Assembly: GCA_003242115.1 (NCBI GenBank)
Contig: QBMP01000107.1
Location: 1 to 13,199, forward strand
Reading direction: 5' to 3'
Source of the DNA: Phormidesmis priestleyi
GTDB taxonomy: Bacteria > Cyanobacteriota > Cyanobacteriia > Phormidesmidales > Phormidesmidaceae
Length of the DNA: 13,199 bases
Positions within the stretch are counted from its first letter, which is position 1. Every line of letters starts with the position of its first letter. The position numbers were made by a program, and so were the translations under genes. Below are positions 1 to 6,463 of this stretch, piece after piece. The notes beneath the pieces are model-generated. The model searched no databases. It saw nothing but the letters and a program-made list of their open reading frames with translations, and was not told where the DNA came from.

Positions 1-2
1 AC

Positions 3-494
3 TATCAGGGCAGCATTGATACGCTGCTATTTGGCGATATTTTGGCGCTCGGAACAACAGACTTGATCATAAGCGGCCTGTTGCTACTAGGATGCGTTCT
101 ATTTATTGGACTAACGCTGCGCACTCAGATGCTGCTGACGCTGAATGAACCGTTAGCGATCGCCCGCGGTGTCAATGTCTCGGCTCATCGCACGATCTTT
201 ATTTGCCTGCTCTCTTTGGTGGTCGCAACCTCAATTAAAGCCATTGGCGTATTGCTAGTGGGCGCTTTTGTGGTGATTCCAGCTTGTGCGGCGCGATCGC
301 TCAGCCGTGATTTTACCAGCTACATCCTTCTGTCGGCAGGGCTTGGAGCCCTCAGCGCGGCTATCGGCATATTCTCTTCAGCGCTGTTTAACCTGCCATC
401 AGGGCCAACGATTGTCGTCGCTCAGTTTGCTTTGTTTCTATTCGCATATGGACTGAAAAAGTGTGTGCCCAAAGCAAATAGCCTCCAAGCTTGA
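3..494 (+). CDS. Metal ABC transporter permease (ABC-3 family), 5'-truncated by the window
   Basis: This is the C-terminal 163 residues of an inner-membrane permease of the ABC-3 family (ZnuB/MntB-like), which with an ATPase and a binding protein imports zinc or manganese. The reading frame is open from position 3, and the residues LLFGDILAL just inside the edge are typical of the middle of these permeases. The TTG at 42 is therefore an internal codon, not the start. The remainder has at least four hydrophobic segments, including the conserved stretch AIGVLLVGAFVVIPACAARSL, which matches the family's vG-LLV-ALLViPAatAR pattern. Family members are usually about 270-290 residues, so roughly 110-120 residues lie upstream of the window. 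The metal cannot be told from the permease alone. The ATPase and binding protein are probably also upstream, since no partner follows. Confidence 0.9.
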   Translation, partial: YQGSIDTLLFGDILALGTTDLIISGLLLLGCVLFIGLTLRTQMLLTLNEPLAIARGVNVSAHRTIFICLLSLVVATSIKAIGVLLVGAFVVIPACAARSLSRDFTSYILLSAGLGALSAAIGIFSSALFNLPSGPTIVVAQFALFLFAYGLKKCVPKANSLQA

Positions 495-520
495 AAAGCT
501 CAAAGGCTATCTATTTTATT
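478..520 (+). terminator. Intrinsic terminator-like hairpin after the permease gene
   Basis: ATAGCCT (478-484) pairs with AGGCTAT (504-510). An inner stem AGCTT (488-492) pairs with AAGCT (496-500). The hairpin is followed by the T-rich tail CTATTTTATT (511-520). The hairpin overlaps the stop codon at 492-494. The stem is modest in GC content and the T tract is broken, so this is a plausible rather than textbook terminator. Confidence 0.5.
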
Positions 521-583
521 GCTAGCTACCTGTTGTGTTACTAATTGCTATCGGGCAACTCTTGCGATTGAGGTATACTCTCG

Positions 584-657
584 ACGGCTAACGACTGGAC
601 TTTTGAAAGGCCAGAACCCCAGCAGTAGGAGGGCTAGCTAGTTCATTTCTTAGCCGT
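584..657. other. Structured intergenic element (long-range stem with inner hairpin)
   Basis: This lies in the roughly 200-bp gap between the permease gene and the tail-facing fasciclin gene. ACGGCTAA (584-591) is perfectly complementary to TTAGCCGT (650-657), which encloses a second hairpin with CTGG (595-598) pairing with CCAG (611-614) and an extra CTT/AAG pairing inside. A TATACT box at 574-579 sits about 10 bases before the outer stem on the plus strand, but no good -35 precedes it. No T tract follows on either strand. This could be a small structured RNA, part of the fasciclin mRNA 3' end, or chance. The rest of the gap shows nothing I can name. Confidence 0.22.
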
Positions 658-690
658 TGGCAGTATAATTCAACGTATTAACCAATCGAA

Positions 691-1311
691 TTAAAGCGTG
701 GATAGATCCAGCGAAGGAGGTAGCAGAACGCTGTCAATAACGTGAATGACACCATTGCTAGCAACAACATCCGGCTGCACGACCTTAGCATCATTAACGG
801 TGACACCGCTCTCGTTGGCAACAACATCCAAGTCACTGCCTTCGACTGTTTCGACCATTCCAGTTTCTACATCGCTAGAAGGGACTTCGCCCGAAACAAC
901 ATGGTAGCTAAGTATTTGAGCAAGGACTTCTTGGTTTTCAGGCAAAAGCAGCTTGTCAAGAGTGCCAGCAGGCAGTGCTGCAAAGGCGTCATCAGTAGGC
1001 GCAAAAACGGTGTAGGGGCCTTCAGAGCTGAGGGTTTCGGCTAAGCCAGCAGACTGCACAGCGGCAACTAAGGTATTGAATGACCCATTTGCAGCAGCAA
1101 CATCTACGATGGTTTCGCCCATCGCCGCTGAATCTGTTGCAGGCGCTTCAGTTGCAGGCATCTCAGCAGTTGTATCGGCAGCTGGATCGATGGCGACGTC
1201 AGTAGATTGGCCACCGCAAGCGACCGCTACTGGCAAAATCATCAGTGTGGCAGCTAGGCCAGCAAATTTTTTGGAGTTTTTTGTGAGAGGCTTGAAAAAT
1301 GAAATACGCAT
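691..1311 (-). CDS. Fasciclin (FAS1) domain lipoprotein
   Basis: This encodes a predicted surface or periplasmic protein with one FAS1 domain, a fold used in adhesion and matrix interactions. I chose the ATG at 1311 (206 residues) because the longer frame to 1356 starts with TTG and adds 15 residues in front of a good export signal. The N-terminus is basic (MRISFFKPLTKNSKK), then hydrophobic, and ends in AVAC at 29-32, an acceptable lipobox with Cys32 as the lipidated residue. Residues 33-66 form an Ala/Thr/Pro/Glu-rich linker. FAS1 spans about 67-198, with the H1 motif YTVFAPTDDAF (100-110), YHVV (136-139) and the H2-type motif ASNGVIHVID (184-193). It stands alone and is transcribed towards the permease gene. 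The family is common in cyanobacteria; the ligand is unknown. The domain call is secure, and lipidation is likely but inferred. Confidence 0.92.
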   Translation of the reverse strand: MRISFFKPLTKNSKKFAGLAATLMILPVAVACGGQSTDVAIDPAADTTAEMPATEAPATDSAAMGETIVDVAAANGSFNTLVAAVQSAGLAETLSSEGPYTVFAPTDDAFAALPAGTLDKLLLPENQEVLAQILSYHVVSGEVPSSDVETGMVETVEGSDLDVVANESGVTVNDAKVVQPDVVASNGVIHVIDSVLLPPSLDLSTL

Positions 1312-1781
1312 AAATTTCTTTTGACTTCGTAAATGATAAACAAATGGTTGAAGCAAATGCTCATTCTTGGAGAGTTTTAGAGTCTTAGAGAGCTATAGAC
1401 AGCGGCACTAGGATTGAGAGTCTGCTGAAAATCTATTGACTGCATTTGACCTAAATGAATACAAGCTAAGAATGAGCTTCACATTTGTCATTAGAAGACG
1501 CAAAAGTTACCGTTTAGCACGCATTTTAATGACATCAATGTAATGTTTTAATCGTTGTGTTTATGTCTTTTGGCGGATTTCAAAAAGAGCACTAAGCTAC
1601 TGCATCCAATAGTTGGAAAGTTAAGCATCGCTCTTTTAAAGATTAGTCATAAGAGATTAGTCAAGTTTTTTGCAAAGTTAAGTTCTTTTCACAAATCTAC
1701 TTAAACATTGTCTACGTCCAGAACTGTCGTTTTTCTGGTGGAGAAACTCAAGGTTTCAACTTAGACGTGGTTATAAATCTA

Positions 1782-1802
1782 CTAAAACAACCGTTGTTTT
1801 AG
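1782..1802. promoter_or_regulatory. Operator-like 21-bp palindrome
   Basis: CTAAAACAAC (1782-1791) and its exact reverse complement GTTGTTTTAG (1793-1802) flank a single C at 1792. The one-base centre makes an RNA hairpin unlikely, so the symmetry fits a binding site for a dimeric regulator better than a terminator. No recognisable gene start is close on either side: the fasciclin start is about 470 bp away and the decayed AraC-like fragment about 200 bp. The regulator and the target are unknown. Confidence 0.35.
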
Positions 1803-1815
1803 ATGCCTATCAGAT

Positions 1816-1859
1816 AGAAAATAGATGGCGAAATAACATCGCTGCGCCATCTATTCTCT
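1816..1859 (-). terminator. Strong hairpin, terminator-like on the minus strand
   Basis: Two 15-bp arms (1816-1830 and 1845-1859) pair with a single mismatch around a 14-base loop. The inner core is GATGGCG/CGCCATC. Read on the minus strand the GC-rich core is followed by TATTTTCT, as in an intrinsic terminator. The only minus-strand gene upstream ends 280 bp away at 2140, so it could end that transcript. On the plus strand the tail ATTCTCT is weaker. Confidence 0.4.
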
Positions 1860-2045
1860 AAGCTACAAAAGCCTAAAATACGAAGCTCAACAGGCTTAAA
1901 CAGCACAGAATTTGTTGCCCTGATTGTTCCACTTTTGGTGCATCGTACAAGAACTCAAAAAAACTAAAGCTTAAGAACTAACCTAGAGAGCTAACGGCGC
2001 TTTTGAGCTTGCCAGCAGTTGTTGTGACGGCACCCGTAGTCGTGA

Positions 2046-2138
2046 AACTCGGACTACCAGCAGCTCTGGCGTGAAGCGATTGCACAAACAGGCGATCGCG
2101 ATCTGAGCCTGCACATTGGCGAAGCAAAATTCAAGGGC
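2046..2138 (+). pseudogene. Possible decayed fragment of an AraC-type regulator (N-terminal domain)
   Basis: The plus-strand frame from 2046 reads NSDYQQLWREAIAQTGD, then RDLSLHIGEAKFKG. The pattern LW-EAI--TGD--L-L-IGEA resembles the arabinose-binding-type N-terminal domain of AraC-family regulators, where LWraa--TGDpalgLrlGea is usual. A stop (TGA at 2043) lies just before it. A neighbouring frame upstream (about 2000-2042) reads LGLPAALA, also reminiscent of this domain, which suggests a frameshifted remnant. No HTH domain follows, and the frame soon enters the 3' end of the opposite ATPase gene. The identification rests on about 25 residues recognised from memory, so it is tentative. Random open frames and the HIP1 site at 2092 could produce part of it. 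Confidence 0.25.
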
Positions 2139-2139
2139 T

Positions 2140-3636
2140 TTACAGCGCTTCCAATTGCTTGGCTGCGGTTTTATCTCGCTGGCTGAGGGCTTGTTGAATG
2201 TGGCTGAGAGTAATGGCTGTGGCGTTTTTAGATTGGGCGATCGCGATCGCTGCTTGCGCAGTCATCTGAATCTGCCCACCTGAGATTTTGAGCGATTTGC
2301 CTAATTCGGCCCAGTCCATTGCTTCATGGCAAATAATGCCTGCAAATGCTTGCCGCCAGAGCATCGTTCGCGCGGCTTTGCGTGGTAGCGGCAAGGTAAT
2401 GACGCCGCCATTCATCTGCTGTCGCCAGCGAGCCTGCACCGTATGCAGGTAATGCGCACTCAACAGCGTTAGACCGGGTTCAGCTAGGCGGCGCTGTAGC
2501 CACTGAGCAAGCTGAGCCGCCGGTAGCGGGGCATGACGGCCAAACCAAATCTGGGCTGATTTGATTAAGAGAACTGGATAGCGATCGCTGTCTAAAGAAT
2601 CCAGCACGGCTGTAAAATCTTCGGCCTGAACCTGTTTGAGATCGAGGATGGCAAGCGGCTGACGTAGAGATGTCGCGATCGCACCAGCCGCCATTGTTTT
2701 ACCCGTACCCGTCGCCCCAATCAGTAAAGCAACCTGACTATCTGAGGCAGAACTCAAGGCATCTTCGATTAAATCTTGCGTAAAGTCTCTAGTCAATAAG
2801 CCTACTGCCGCCTGCTGAGGCAGTCTGTGAAGCTGCGAGAGCAACGGCGCCGGTAAAATCAGCCGATCCCAAGGCACTTCAGGCTGCACGATTTTGACGG
2901 CGCGAGTCGCTGCGGTCGGTGCGGGTAAGGCTAGCACGGGCGCTGATGGCGTGGCTAAGCTAGCAAATAGCACATGCTGATCCGGCTGCTCGGACAGGAG
3001 ATAATCGACCCACTCATCGCTGATCTGTAAGTAGCTGCTGAGTTTGGTGCTGGGCCTTACCGATACGTAGCGCAAAATTCGGCGCTCAATCAAAGACTCT
3101 GGCCCGGTGAGCTTAGCTCTCGCTCGGCGACGCTCAAGATCATTGCGACACAGCAGCCGCAGCACCAAGTCAACAGTGGGCAAATCAGACGCGGCGGCGT
3201 TGTCTTCGCCAGTATGCAAATAGTGGTACAGCCGTCCGTAGCGGCGATTGATTTCTGGCGCAAGAGCCATCAAAATGAGGTTCTTTTCAAACAGGGTGAG
3301 GTTCAAATAGTGCCGCAATGAGGGCAAAGCTAGCACAACATCAGCCTGAGAACTCACCTGGATACGGCTTTCTAGCTGCTGTTGATAGCCGACGGGCTTA
3401 ATGCAAGGAATAGCCGCCGGGACTCGGCAGTCGTCGTAGCCCGGATTACTCACGGCAATGACGCCTTTCCACCAGTGGCTGCTGACGTTATCAGCCGGGG
3501 TCAGGGCAACTTTTTTAATAGCTTTGGTTTCTTTGCGCTGACGAGCAATAGCCAGCATCAGCAGCCGGTCTAGCCAGCTCAGCTCCGTTTTGAGATACGC
3601 CCAATTGTCTGCAAACGGCACCAAATCAACGCCCAT
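2140..3636 (-). CDS. AAA+-like ATPase with altered Walker B, cyanobacterial family
   Basis: This is a 498-residue cytosolic protein. Residues 11-30 (NWAYLKTELSWLDRLLMLAI) and 100-165 (LPSLRHYLNLTLFEKNLILMALAPEI..PTVDLVLRLL) form a helical region resembling the N-terminal part of the AAA+ ATPases that accompany extracellular contractile injection systems (pattern FgLspFerdlLllalapElD..). The ATPase core follows: Walker A GATGTGKT at 307-314, a Walker B position YPVLLIKSAQIWFG at 353-366, a region TLLSAHY (390-396) where sensor 1 falls, LPRKAARTMLWRQAF (417-431), and a lid segment ISGGQIQMTAQAAIAIA (451-467). Walker B has Lys-Ser where Asp-Glu is expected, and the usual sensor-2 Arg is absent, so nucleotide binding is more likely than efficient hydrolysis. 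It starts 39 bp after the VOC gene and is probably co-transcribed with it. No sheath, tube or baseplate genes are visible. I recall similar unattached proteins in other cyanobacteria; the function is unknown. Confidence 0.8.
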   Translation of the reverse strand: MGVDLVPFADNWAYLKTELSWLDRLLMLAIARQRKETKAIKKVALTPADNVSSHWWKGVIAVSNPGYDDCRVPAAIPCIKPVGYQQQLESRIQVSSQADVVLALPSLRHYLNLTLFEKNLILMALAPEINRRYGRLYHYLHTGEDNAAASDLPTVDLVLRLLCRNDLERRRARAKLTGPESLIERRILRYVSVRPSTKLSSYLQISDEWVDYLLSEQPDQHVLFASLATPSAPVLALPAPTAATRAVKIVQPEVPWDRLILPAPLLSQLHRLPQQAAVGLLTRDFTQDLIEDALSSASDSQVALLIGATGTGKTMAAGAIATSLRQPLAILDLKQVQAEDFTAVLDSLDSDRYPVLLIKSAQIWFGRHAPLPAAQLAQWLQRRLAEPGLTLLSAHYLHTVQARWRQQMNGGVITLPLPRKAARTMLWRQAFAGIICHEAMDWAELGKSLKISGGQIQMTAQAAIAIAQSKNATAITLSHIQQALSQRDKTAAKQLEAL

Positions 3637-3675
3637 GTTGTCGCCTATTCCTTACGCTTTTCAGCATCATCTCTG

Positions 3676-4143
3676 CTAGCTTTCTGCGGCTGAATCCACT
3701 GAATTCACTGAATCCACTGAATTTATTGAATCCATTCGTCGAATAAATTCCAAAGGCAATCCGTCGGTATCCGCTAAAAAAGCCACTTCATACACCTGAT
3801 CCCCAATTTGCTGCTGCTGCGGCGCTAGCAAAACGCTGAGCTTACCCCCGGTGCTTTCAATTTGCTGACGCAGTGCACTGAGCCATTCGGGGAGGCTATG
3901 GGTGCGATCGCTCAGATCAAACGACAGATGGTAGTAGCCCGTATAGTGCTCATCGGTAAAGGCATTCTCAGAAGGTAGCCTCGGTTCGGGCACCTGTATC
4001 AGCTCAATGCGTCCGCCCAAGCCCTCCATCCAGCAAGCCAGGGTAATGCCTGCTGTAAATCGGGTCTGTACGGTGAAACCGAGCTGCTGATAAAAAGCAA
4101 CTGCCCGATGAATATCAGCTGTTTTAATAGAAGCGTGATGCAT
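3676..4143 (-). CDS. VOC / glyoxalase-bleomycin resistance superfamily protein
   Basis: This is a 155-residue protein of the vicinal oxygen chelate fold. It opens with MHHASIKTADIHRAVAFYQQ, the classic first beta-alpha unit (H-si-t-D--ra--FY--lGF). Other landmarks are IELIQ (46-50), YYHLSFD (70-76) and LEFI (131-134), which give candidate metal ligands His3, Glu47, His72 and Glu132. The fold supports glyoxalases, extradiol dioxygenases and other metal enzymes, so the substrate cannot be assigned. The last 18 residues fall outside the domain and consist of repeated (V/I)(D/N)S triplets encoded by a 9-bp tandem repeat, probably a slippage-made tail. The ATPase gene follows after 39 bp; the TIGR02652-like gene upstream ends 152 bp before this start. 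Confidence 0.85.
   Translation of the reverse strand: MHHASIKTADIHRAVAFYQQLGFTVQTRFTAGITLACWMEGLGGRIELIQVPEPRLPSENAFTDEHYTGYYHLSFDLSDRTHSLPEWLSALRQQIESTGGKLSVLLAPQQQQIGDQVYEVAFLADTDGLPLEFIRRMDSINSVDSVNSVDSAAES
3691..3735. repeat. 9-bp tandem repeat, five copies
   Basis: Five consecutive 9-mers of the form TGAATYYAY occupy 3691-3735 (TGAATCCAC, TGAATTCAC, TGAATCCAC, TGAATTTAT, TGAATCCAT). They lie in the 3' end of the VOC gene and encode the DS-INS-VDS-VNS-VDS tail on the minus strand. The period is a multiple of three, so changes in copy number would keep the reading frame. Confidence 0.95.
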
Positions 4144-4295
4144 AGCACAGACGAAATGGATAACTCAATAGACGCACAACCTACTCTCGAAAGTTCTTGT
4201 CATCCCGCCATCAGCGTAACAACTTTAAGTAACTGTAAACTTTTATACCTCAGGTCAGCCAAAGCTCGCCTTAATTACCGGACATCGGCGCAGAC

Positions 4296-4814
4296 TCACT
4301 CAAAAATCTTGAGATAGCGATACTGAGTCGGCACACCCGGCTCTTTTTCCAGGTCAAAATTAATAATTGCCCAGCGGGGATCAGCCTCAGCCGATTCACT
4401 AAAGCCAACCGGCAACCCGTATAGCTTCGGCACCTTTTCAGAGCCCTGACTTTGCCAGGGCGCACCATGCTCTAAATACGGCATCATCAGCGGCTGATAG
4501 CGCTGTGCAATAATCACCTTTGTCGCCCTAAACCCTTTGGTATAGAGGCGATCTAGCTCTTCGTGAATCTCAAAGCGAACCCCATCCGGGTGCGTGTGCT
4601 GCCGGTACCAGCGATTTTCCCACTGTCGCCAGTGACGGCCTGACTGCACATGCACTAGCTCCTGGGTTTCGGGGTTCGCTTCAAAAGCGCCGTGACGGGT
4701 GCAGAGATAGCTATCGGTCAGCACCAGCGCTGGAATCGTTTGCCGACAGTGGGGGCACTGTATTTCGGAGCCGTATATGGGATATTGAGAGGCAGAGCCG
4801 AGCATCCTAACCAT
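4296..4814 (-). CDS. TIGR02652-like conserved cyanobacterial protein with a zinc-finger-like motif
   Basis: This is a 172-residue protein of unknown function that I recognise as the cyanobacterial TIGR02652 family, from YPIYGSEIQCPHCRQTIPAL followed by a run rich in His, Trp and Arg (SGRHWRQW..WYRQHTHPDG) and by EIHEELDRLYTKGFRATKVI. Cys20-x2-Cys23 and Cys38-x2-His41 could bind a structural zinc. No signal peptide or membrane segment is seen. The ATG at 4814 lies inside a short hairpin (CCATTC/GAATGG), and an alternative ATG at 4805 removes only three residues; the true start is one of these two. A perfect TATAAT on the minus strand at 4832-4837 would place the transcript start around 4825, giving a leader of only 10-20 bases. 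It is divergent from the gamma-carbonic anhydrase gene (87 bp apart). Confidence 0.85.
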   Translation of the reverse strand: MVRMLGSASQYPIYGSEIQCPHCRQTIPALVLTDSYLCTRHGAFEANPETQELVHVQSGRHWRQWENRWYRQHTHPDGVRFEIHEELDRLYTKGFRATKVIIAQRYQPLMMPYLEHGAPWQSQGSEKVPKLYGLPVGFSESAEADPRWAIINFDLEKEPGVPTQYRYLKIFE

Positions 4815-4831
4815 TCGTTTTGAATGGGCCT

Positions 4832-4837
4832 ATTATA
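4832..4837 (-). promoter_or_regulatory. -10 box (TATAAT) for the TIGR02652-like gene
   Basis: The minus strand reads AGTTATAATAGG here, with a consensus -10 18 bases upstream of the ATG at 4814. No clear -35 is found at 16-18 bp. An inverted repeat CCATTC (4811-4816) / GAATGG (4822-4827) around a five-base loop would form at the very 5' end of the mRNA and include the first ATG, which could limit initiation there. Confidence 0.4.
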
Positions 4838-4901
4838 ACTTTCGCGCTCCTTCAAGGCTGTATCTGTCGGTTCAGCTAGTCTAATCTTTTGCTCATTTCC
4901 T

Positions 4902-5471
4902 ATGGATATTTCTCAGCCTTTGCCCCAGCCTTTGCCCCAACCTTTGCTGGTTGCGCCCAGTCAATTTTGGCCAGCGCCTGACATTTCTCAAGCGGCTTTT
5001 GTCGCGCCGAATGCGACCGTGATTGGCGAGGTTGAAATTGGCGCGGGCGCAAGCATTTGGTATGGGGCGGTGGTGCGCGGTGATGTGGATAAGGTGATCA
5101 TTGGCAACAGCAGCAATGTGCAAGATGGCGCAGTGCTGCATGGCGATCCGCATTTGCCGACGGTGCTAGAAGACTATGTAACGATTGGCCACAAGGCAGT
5201 GATTCATAGCGCTCATATTGAAAGGGGCTGTTTGATTGGAATTGGCGCGATTATTCTAAATGGGGTGCGAGTCGGTGCGGGCAGTATGGTCGGCGCAGGC
5301 GCGGTGGTGAATAAAAACGTGCCGCCGCGATCGCTCGTCGTAGGCGTTCCGGGCAAAATCTTTCGTCCCCTGTCTGAAGCCGAAGCCGAAGATCTCATCG
5401 AACACGCTAAAAAATACGAGCAGCTAGCCCTTGTCCATGCGGGCAAAGGTACTAACTTAGGCTTTGTTTAA
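4902..5471 (+). CDS. Gamma-class carbonic anhydrase family protein (left-handed beta-helix)
   Basis: This is a 189-residue hexapeptide-repeat protein related to Cam, YrdA and the N-terminal part of CcmM. It probably acts as a homotrimer that hydrates CO2 reversibly. Imperfect hexapeptide turns run from about residue 33 to 148. The three zinc-ligand positions are filled by His80, His97 and His102 (VLH, IGH, VIH), and Arg60, Asp62 and Gln74 (RGDVDKVIIGNSSNVQDG) match the conserved active-site residues of Cam. It is short, with a helical tail, and lacks the RbcS-like repeats of CcmM, so it is a stand-alone gamma-CA. Related proteins can lack measurable activity. The N-terminus has a Pro-Leu-Pro-Gln run made by a 12-bp repeat. 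The next gene starts 32 bases after the stop, which suggests an operon. Confidence 0.92.
   Translation: MDISQPLPQPLPQPLLVAPSQFWPAPDISQAAFVAPNATVIGEVEIGAGASIWYGAVVRGDVDKVIIGNSSNVQDGAVLHGDPHLPTVLEDYVTIGHKAVIHSAHIERGCLIGIGAIILNGVRVGAGSMVGAGAVVNKNVPPRSLVVGVPGKIFRPLSEAEAEDLIEHAKKYEQLALVHAGKGTNLGFV
4914..4949 (+). repeat. 12-bp tandem repeat, three copies, at the start of the gamma-CA gene
   Basis: CAGCCTTTGCCC occurs at 4914-4925 and again at 4926-4937, followed by the diverged copy CAACCTTTGCTG at 4938-4949. It encodes the QPLPQPLPQPLL run before the beta-helix. The repeat is in frame and looks like a slippage product in an unstructured leader. Confidence 0.95.
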
Positions 5472-5503
5472 AGCGTTTTTTATTTCTCTATGCATTTTTC
5501 TCC

Positions 5504-6463
5504 ATGCCTGCCAAATTTTTTACCGCCAATGCCGATCTGCAATCCCAGCTAGATCAGATTCTAGAAACCACCTGGGCCAGATTTTCGCAGCTTGCTCAAA
5601 ACCAAATCGCGCTCACTTGGATTGTCTATACGCCGCCATACCGAGTCAATACGGGTGGGGCGCTCAGCGCTGAGGAATTTTGGCAGTATTCGCCGATAGG
5701 CGCTAGCTACCGGGGGGTGGAATCGGTTGAACCCGGTAGCTTGGTGAGTTTGTTTTATCTAGTGGCGGCGCAGGTGTGGCTAGAGCAAGGAATGATTCAG
5801 TCATCAGCGGATTTAGATCAAGCTCTGGCCGATATGACGGTGAGCGAGAACCCGGAAGCGGTGGGCTATGTGCTAGATGTTCTTAGCGGTGTAACTAGCG
5901 GGCCGACGCTTTCTCCGGGGCCATTTGAAACGTGGCAGTATCAGCGCAATATTGTGAACCGCTACTTTCAGCAGTTGGGTTGGAATGAGTTAAGAGCAAC
6001 CAATCTCAATCAAAAGCTGTGGAGCTGCGGCCCTTACGGCAGAGAGCATGATTTTTTGGGCAAGGGCCGAGAAAATCGTAATTTGCTCACCAGTGAGGCT
6101 ATAGCTCGACTGATGCACAGTATTGTCGGCGGGGTGTCGGTGTCGGGGCAGCGATCGCAGTTGATGATGGATTTACTCGCGATCGCCCCATCAGTCCCTT
6201 TGCTTTCGGAAACCACAGAAACCAGCCAACAGATAAAACAATGGAGGAAATCAGCTTACATGCCCTCTCAAATTGGTCACATCAGCCACAGCGCTGCCTA
6301 CATCGAAGCCGATAGCTGCCACCCTTATTTATTAATTGTTTTGAGCGCAGATAAAGTGCACCATCACGAACTAGAACATACTTCAGAGATTGTTACTTTC
6401 ATTTCTCAGCGCATCTTTGAAGCCTCCCAACAGCTTTTTGAAGCCGATAGTCATGGCCATTGA
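5504..6463 (+). CDS. Beta-lactamase-fold (serine hydrolase-like) protein with altered catalytic motifs
   Basis: This is a 319-residue protein that resembles class A beta-lactamase-like serine hydrolases in its order of landmarks. PGSLVSLFYLVAAQVWLEQG (78-96) stands where the SxxK helix lies. SENPEAVGYVLDVLSG (114-129) stands where SDN and its helix lie. RNLLTSEAIARLMHSIVGG (192-210) follows, and SQIGHISHSAAYIE (255-268) with HPYLLIVLS is where KTG and the last strands occur. Ser79 could be the nucleophile, but the general-base Lys is Ser82, SDN reads SEN, and the KTG Lys is Gln256. Normal beta-lactam hydrolysis is therefore unlikely; a pseudo-enzyme or binding role is my inference. No signal peptide is seen, so it is probably cytosolic. 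It lies between the gamma-CA gene and a Roadblock gene that overlaps its end by 11 bases, so it is probably translationally coupled to the latter. I recall the fold from memory, without a profile search. Confidence 0.65.
   Translation: MPAKFFTANADLQSQLDQILETTWARFSQLAQNQIALTWIVYTPPYRVNTGGALSAEEFWQYSPIGASYRGVESVEPGSLVSLFYLVAAQVWLEQGMIQSSADLDQALADMTVSENPEAVGYVLDVLSGVTSGPTLSPGPFETWQYQRNIVNRYFQQLGWNELRATNLNQKLWSCGPYGREHDFLGKGRENRNLLTSEAIARLMHSIVGGVSVSGQRSQLMMDLLAIAPSVPLLSETTETSQQIKQWRKSAYMPSQIGHISHSAAYIEADSCHPYLLIVLSADKVHHHELEHTSEIVTFISQRIFEASQQLFEADSHGH

Larger units (their letters stand above)
1312..2139. other. 0.8-kb gap without a convincing intact gene
   Basis: The part from 1312 to about 1980 is AT-richer than its surroundings and holds no ORF that looks like a protein on either strand. 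It carries an inverted pair GCTCATTCTT (1359-1368) and AAGAATGAGC (1468-1477), each next to CAAATG or its complement. It also has two direct copies of AGATTAGTCA (1640-1649 and 1654-1663, 14 bp apart), a near-perfect palindrome at 1782-1802 and a strong hairpin at 1816-1859. The fasciclin promoter should lie in the left part, but I could not fix -10 and -35 boxes with confidence. From about 1990 the composition looks coding-like again (see the AraC-like fragment). Confidence 0.6.

Noticed and set aside
42..494. TTG at 42 as the start of a 150-residue protein
   Set aside because: The frame is open to the window edge and the preceding residues (LLFGDI) belong to the conserved permease core.
584..657. 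tRNA reading of the 74-base stem structure
   Set aside because: With the closing stem as acceptor, no T-arm with a TTCRA loop, D-arm or anticodon arm can be formed.
742..1324. Plus-strand frames opposite the fasciclin gene
   Set aside because: They are antisense to a clear FAS1 domain, with no family features.
3691..3735. CRISPR-like array
   Set aside because: The units are 9 bp with no spacers and lie within a coding region.
2140..4814. A contractile injection system locus
   Set aside because: Only the ATPase resembles such systems; no sheath, tube, spike or baseplate gene is present.
4893..5446. Minus-strand frames opposite the gamma-carbonic anhydrase gene
   Set aside because: They are shadows of a strongly supported hexapeptide-repeat gene.
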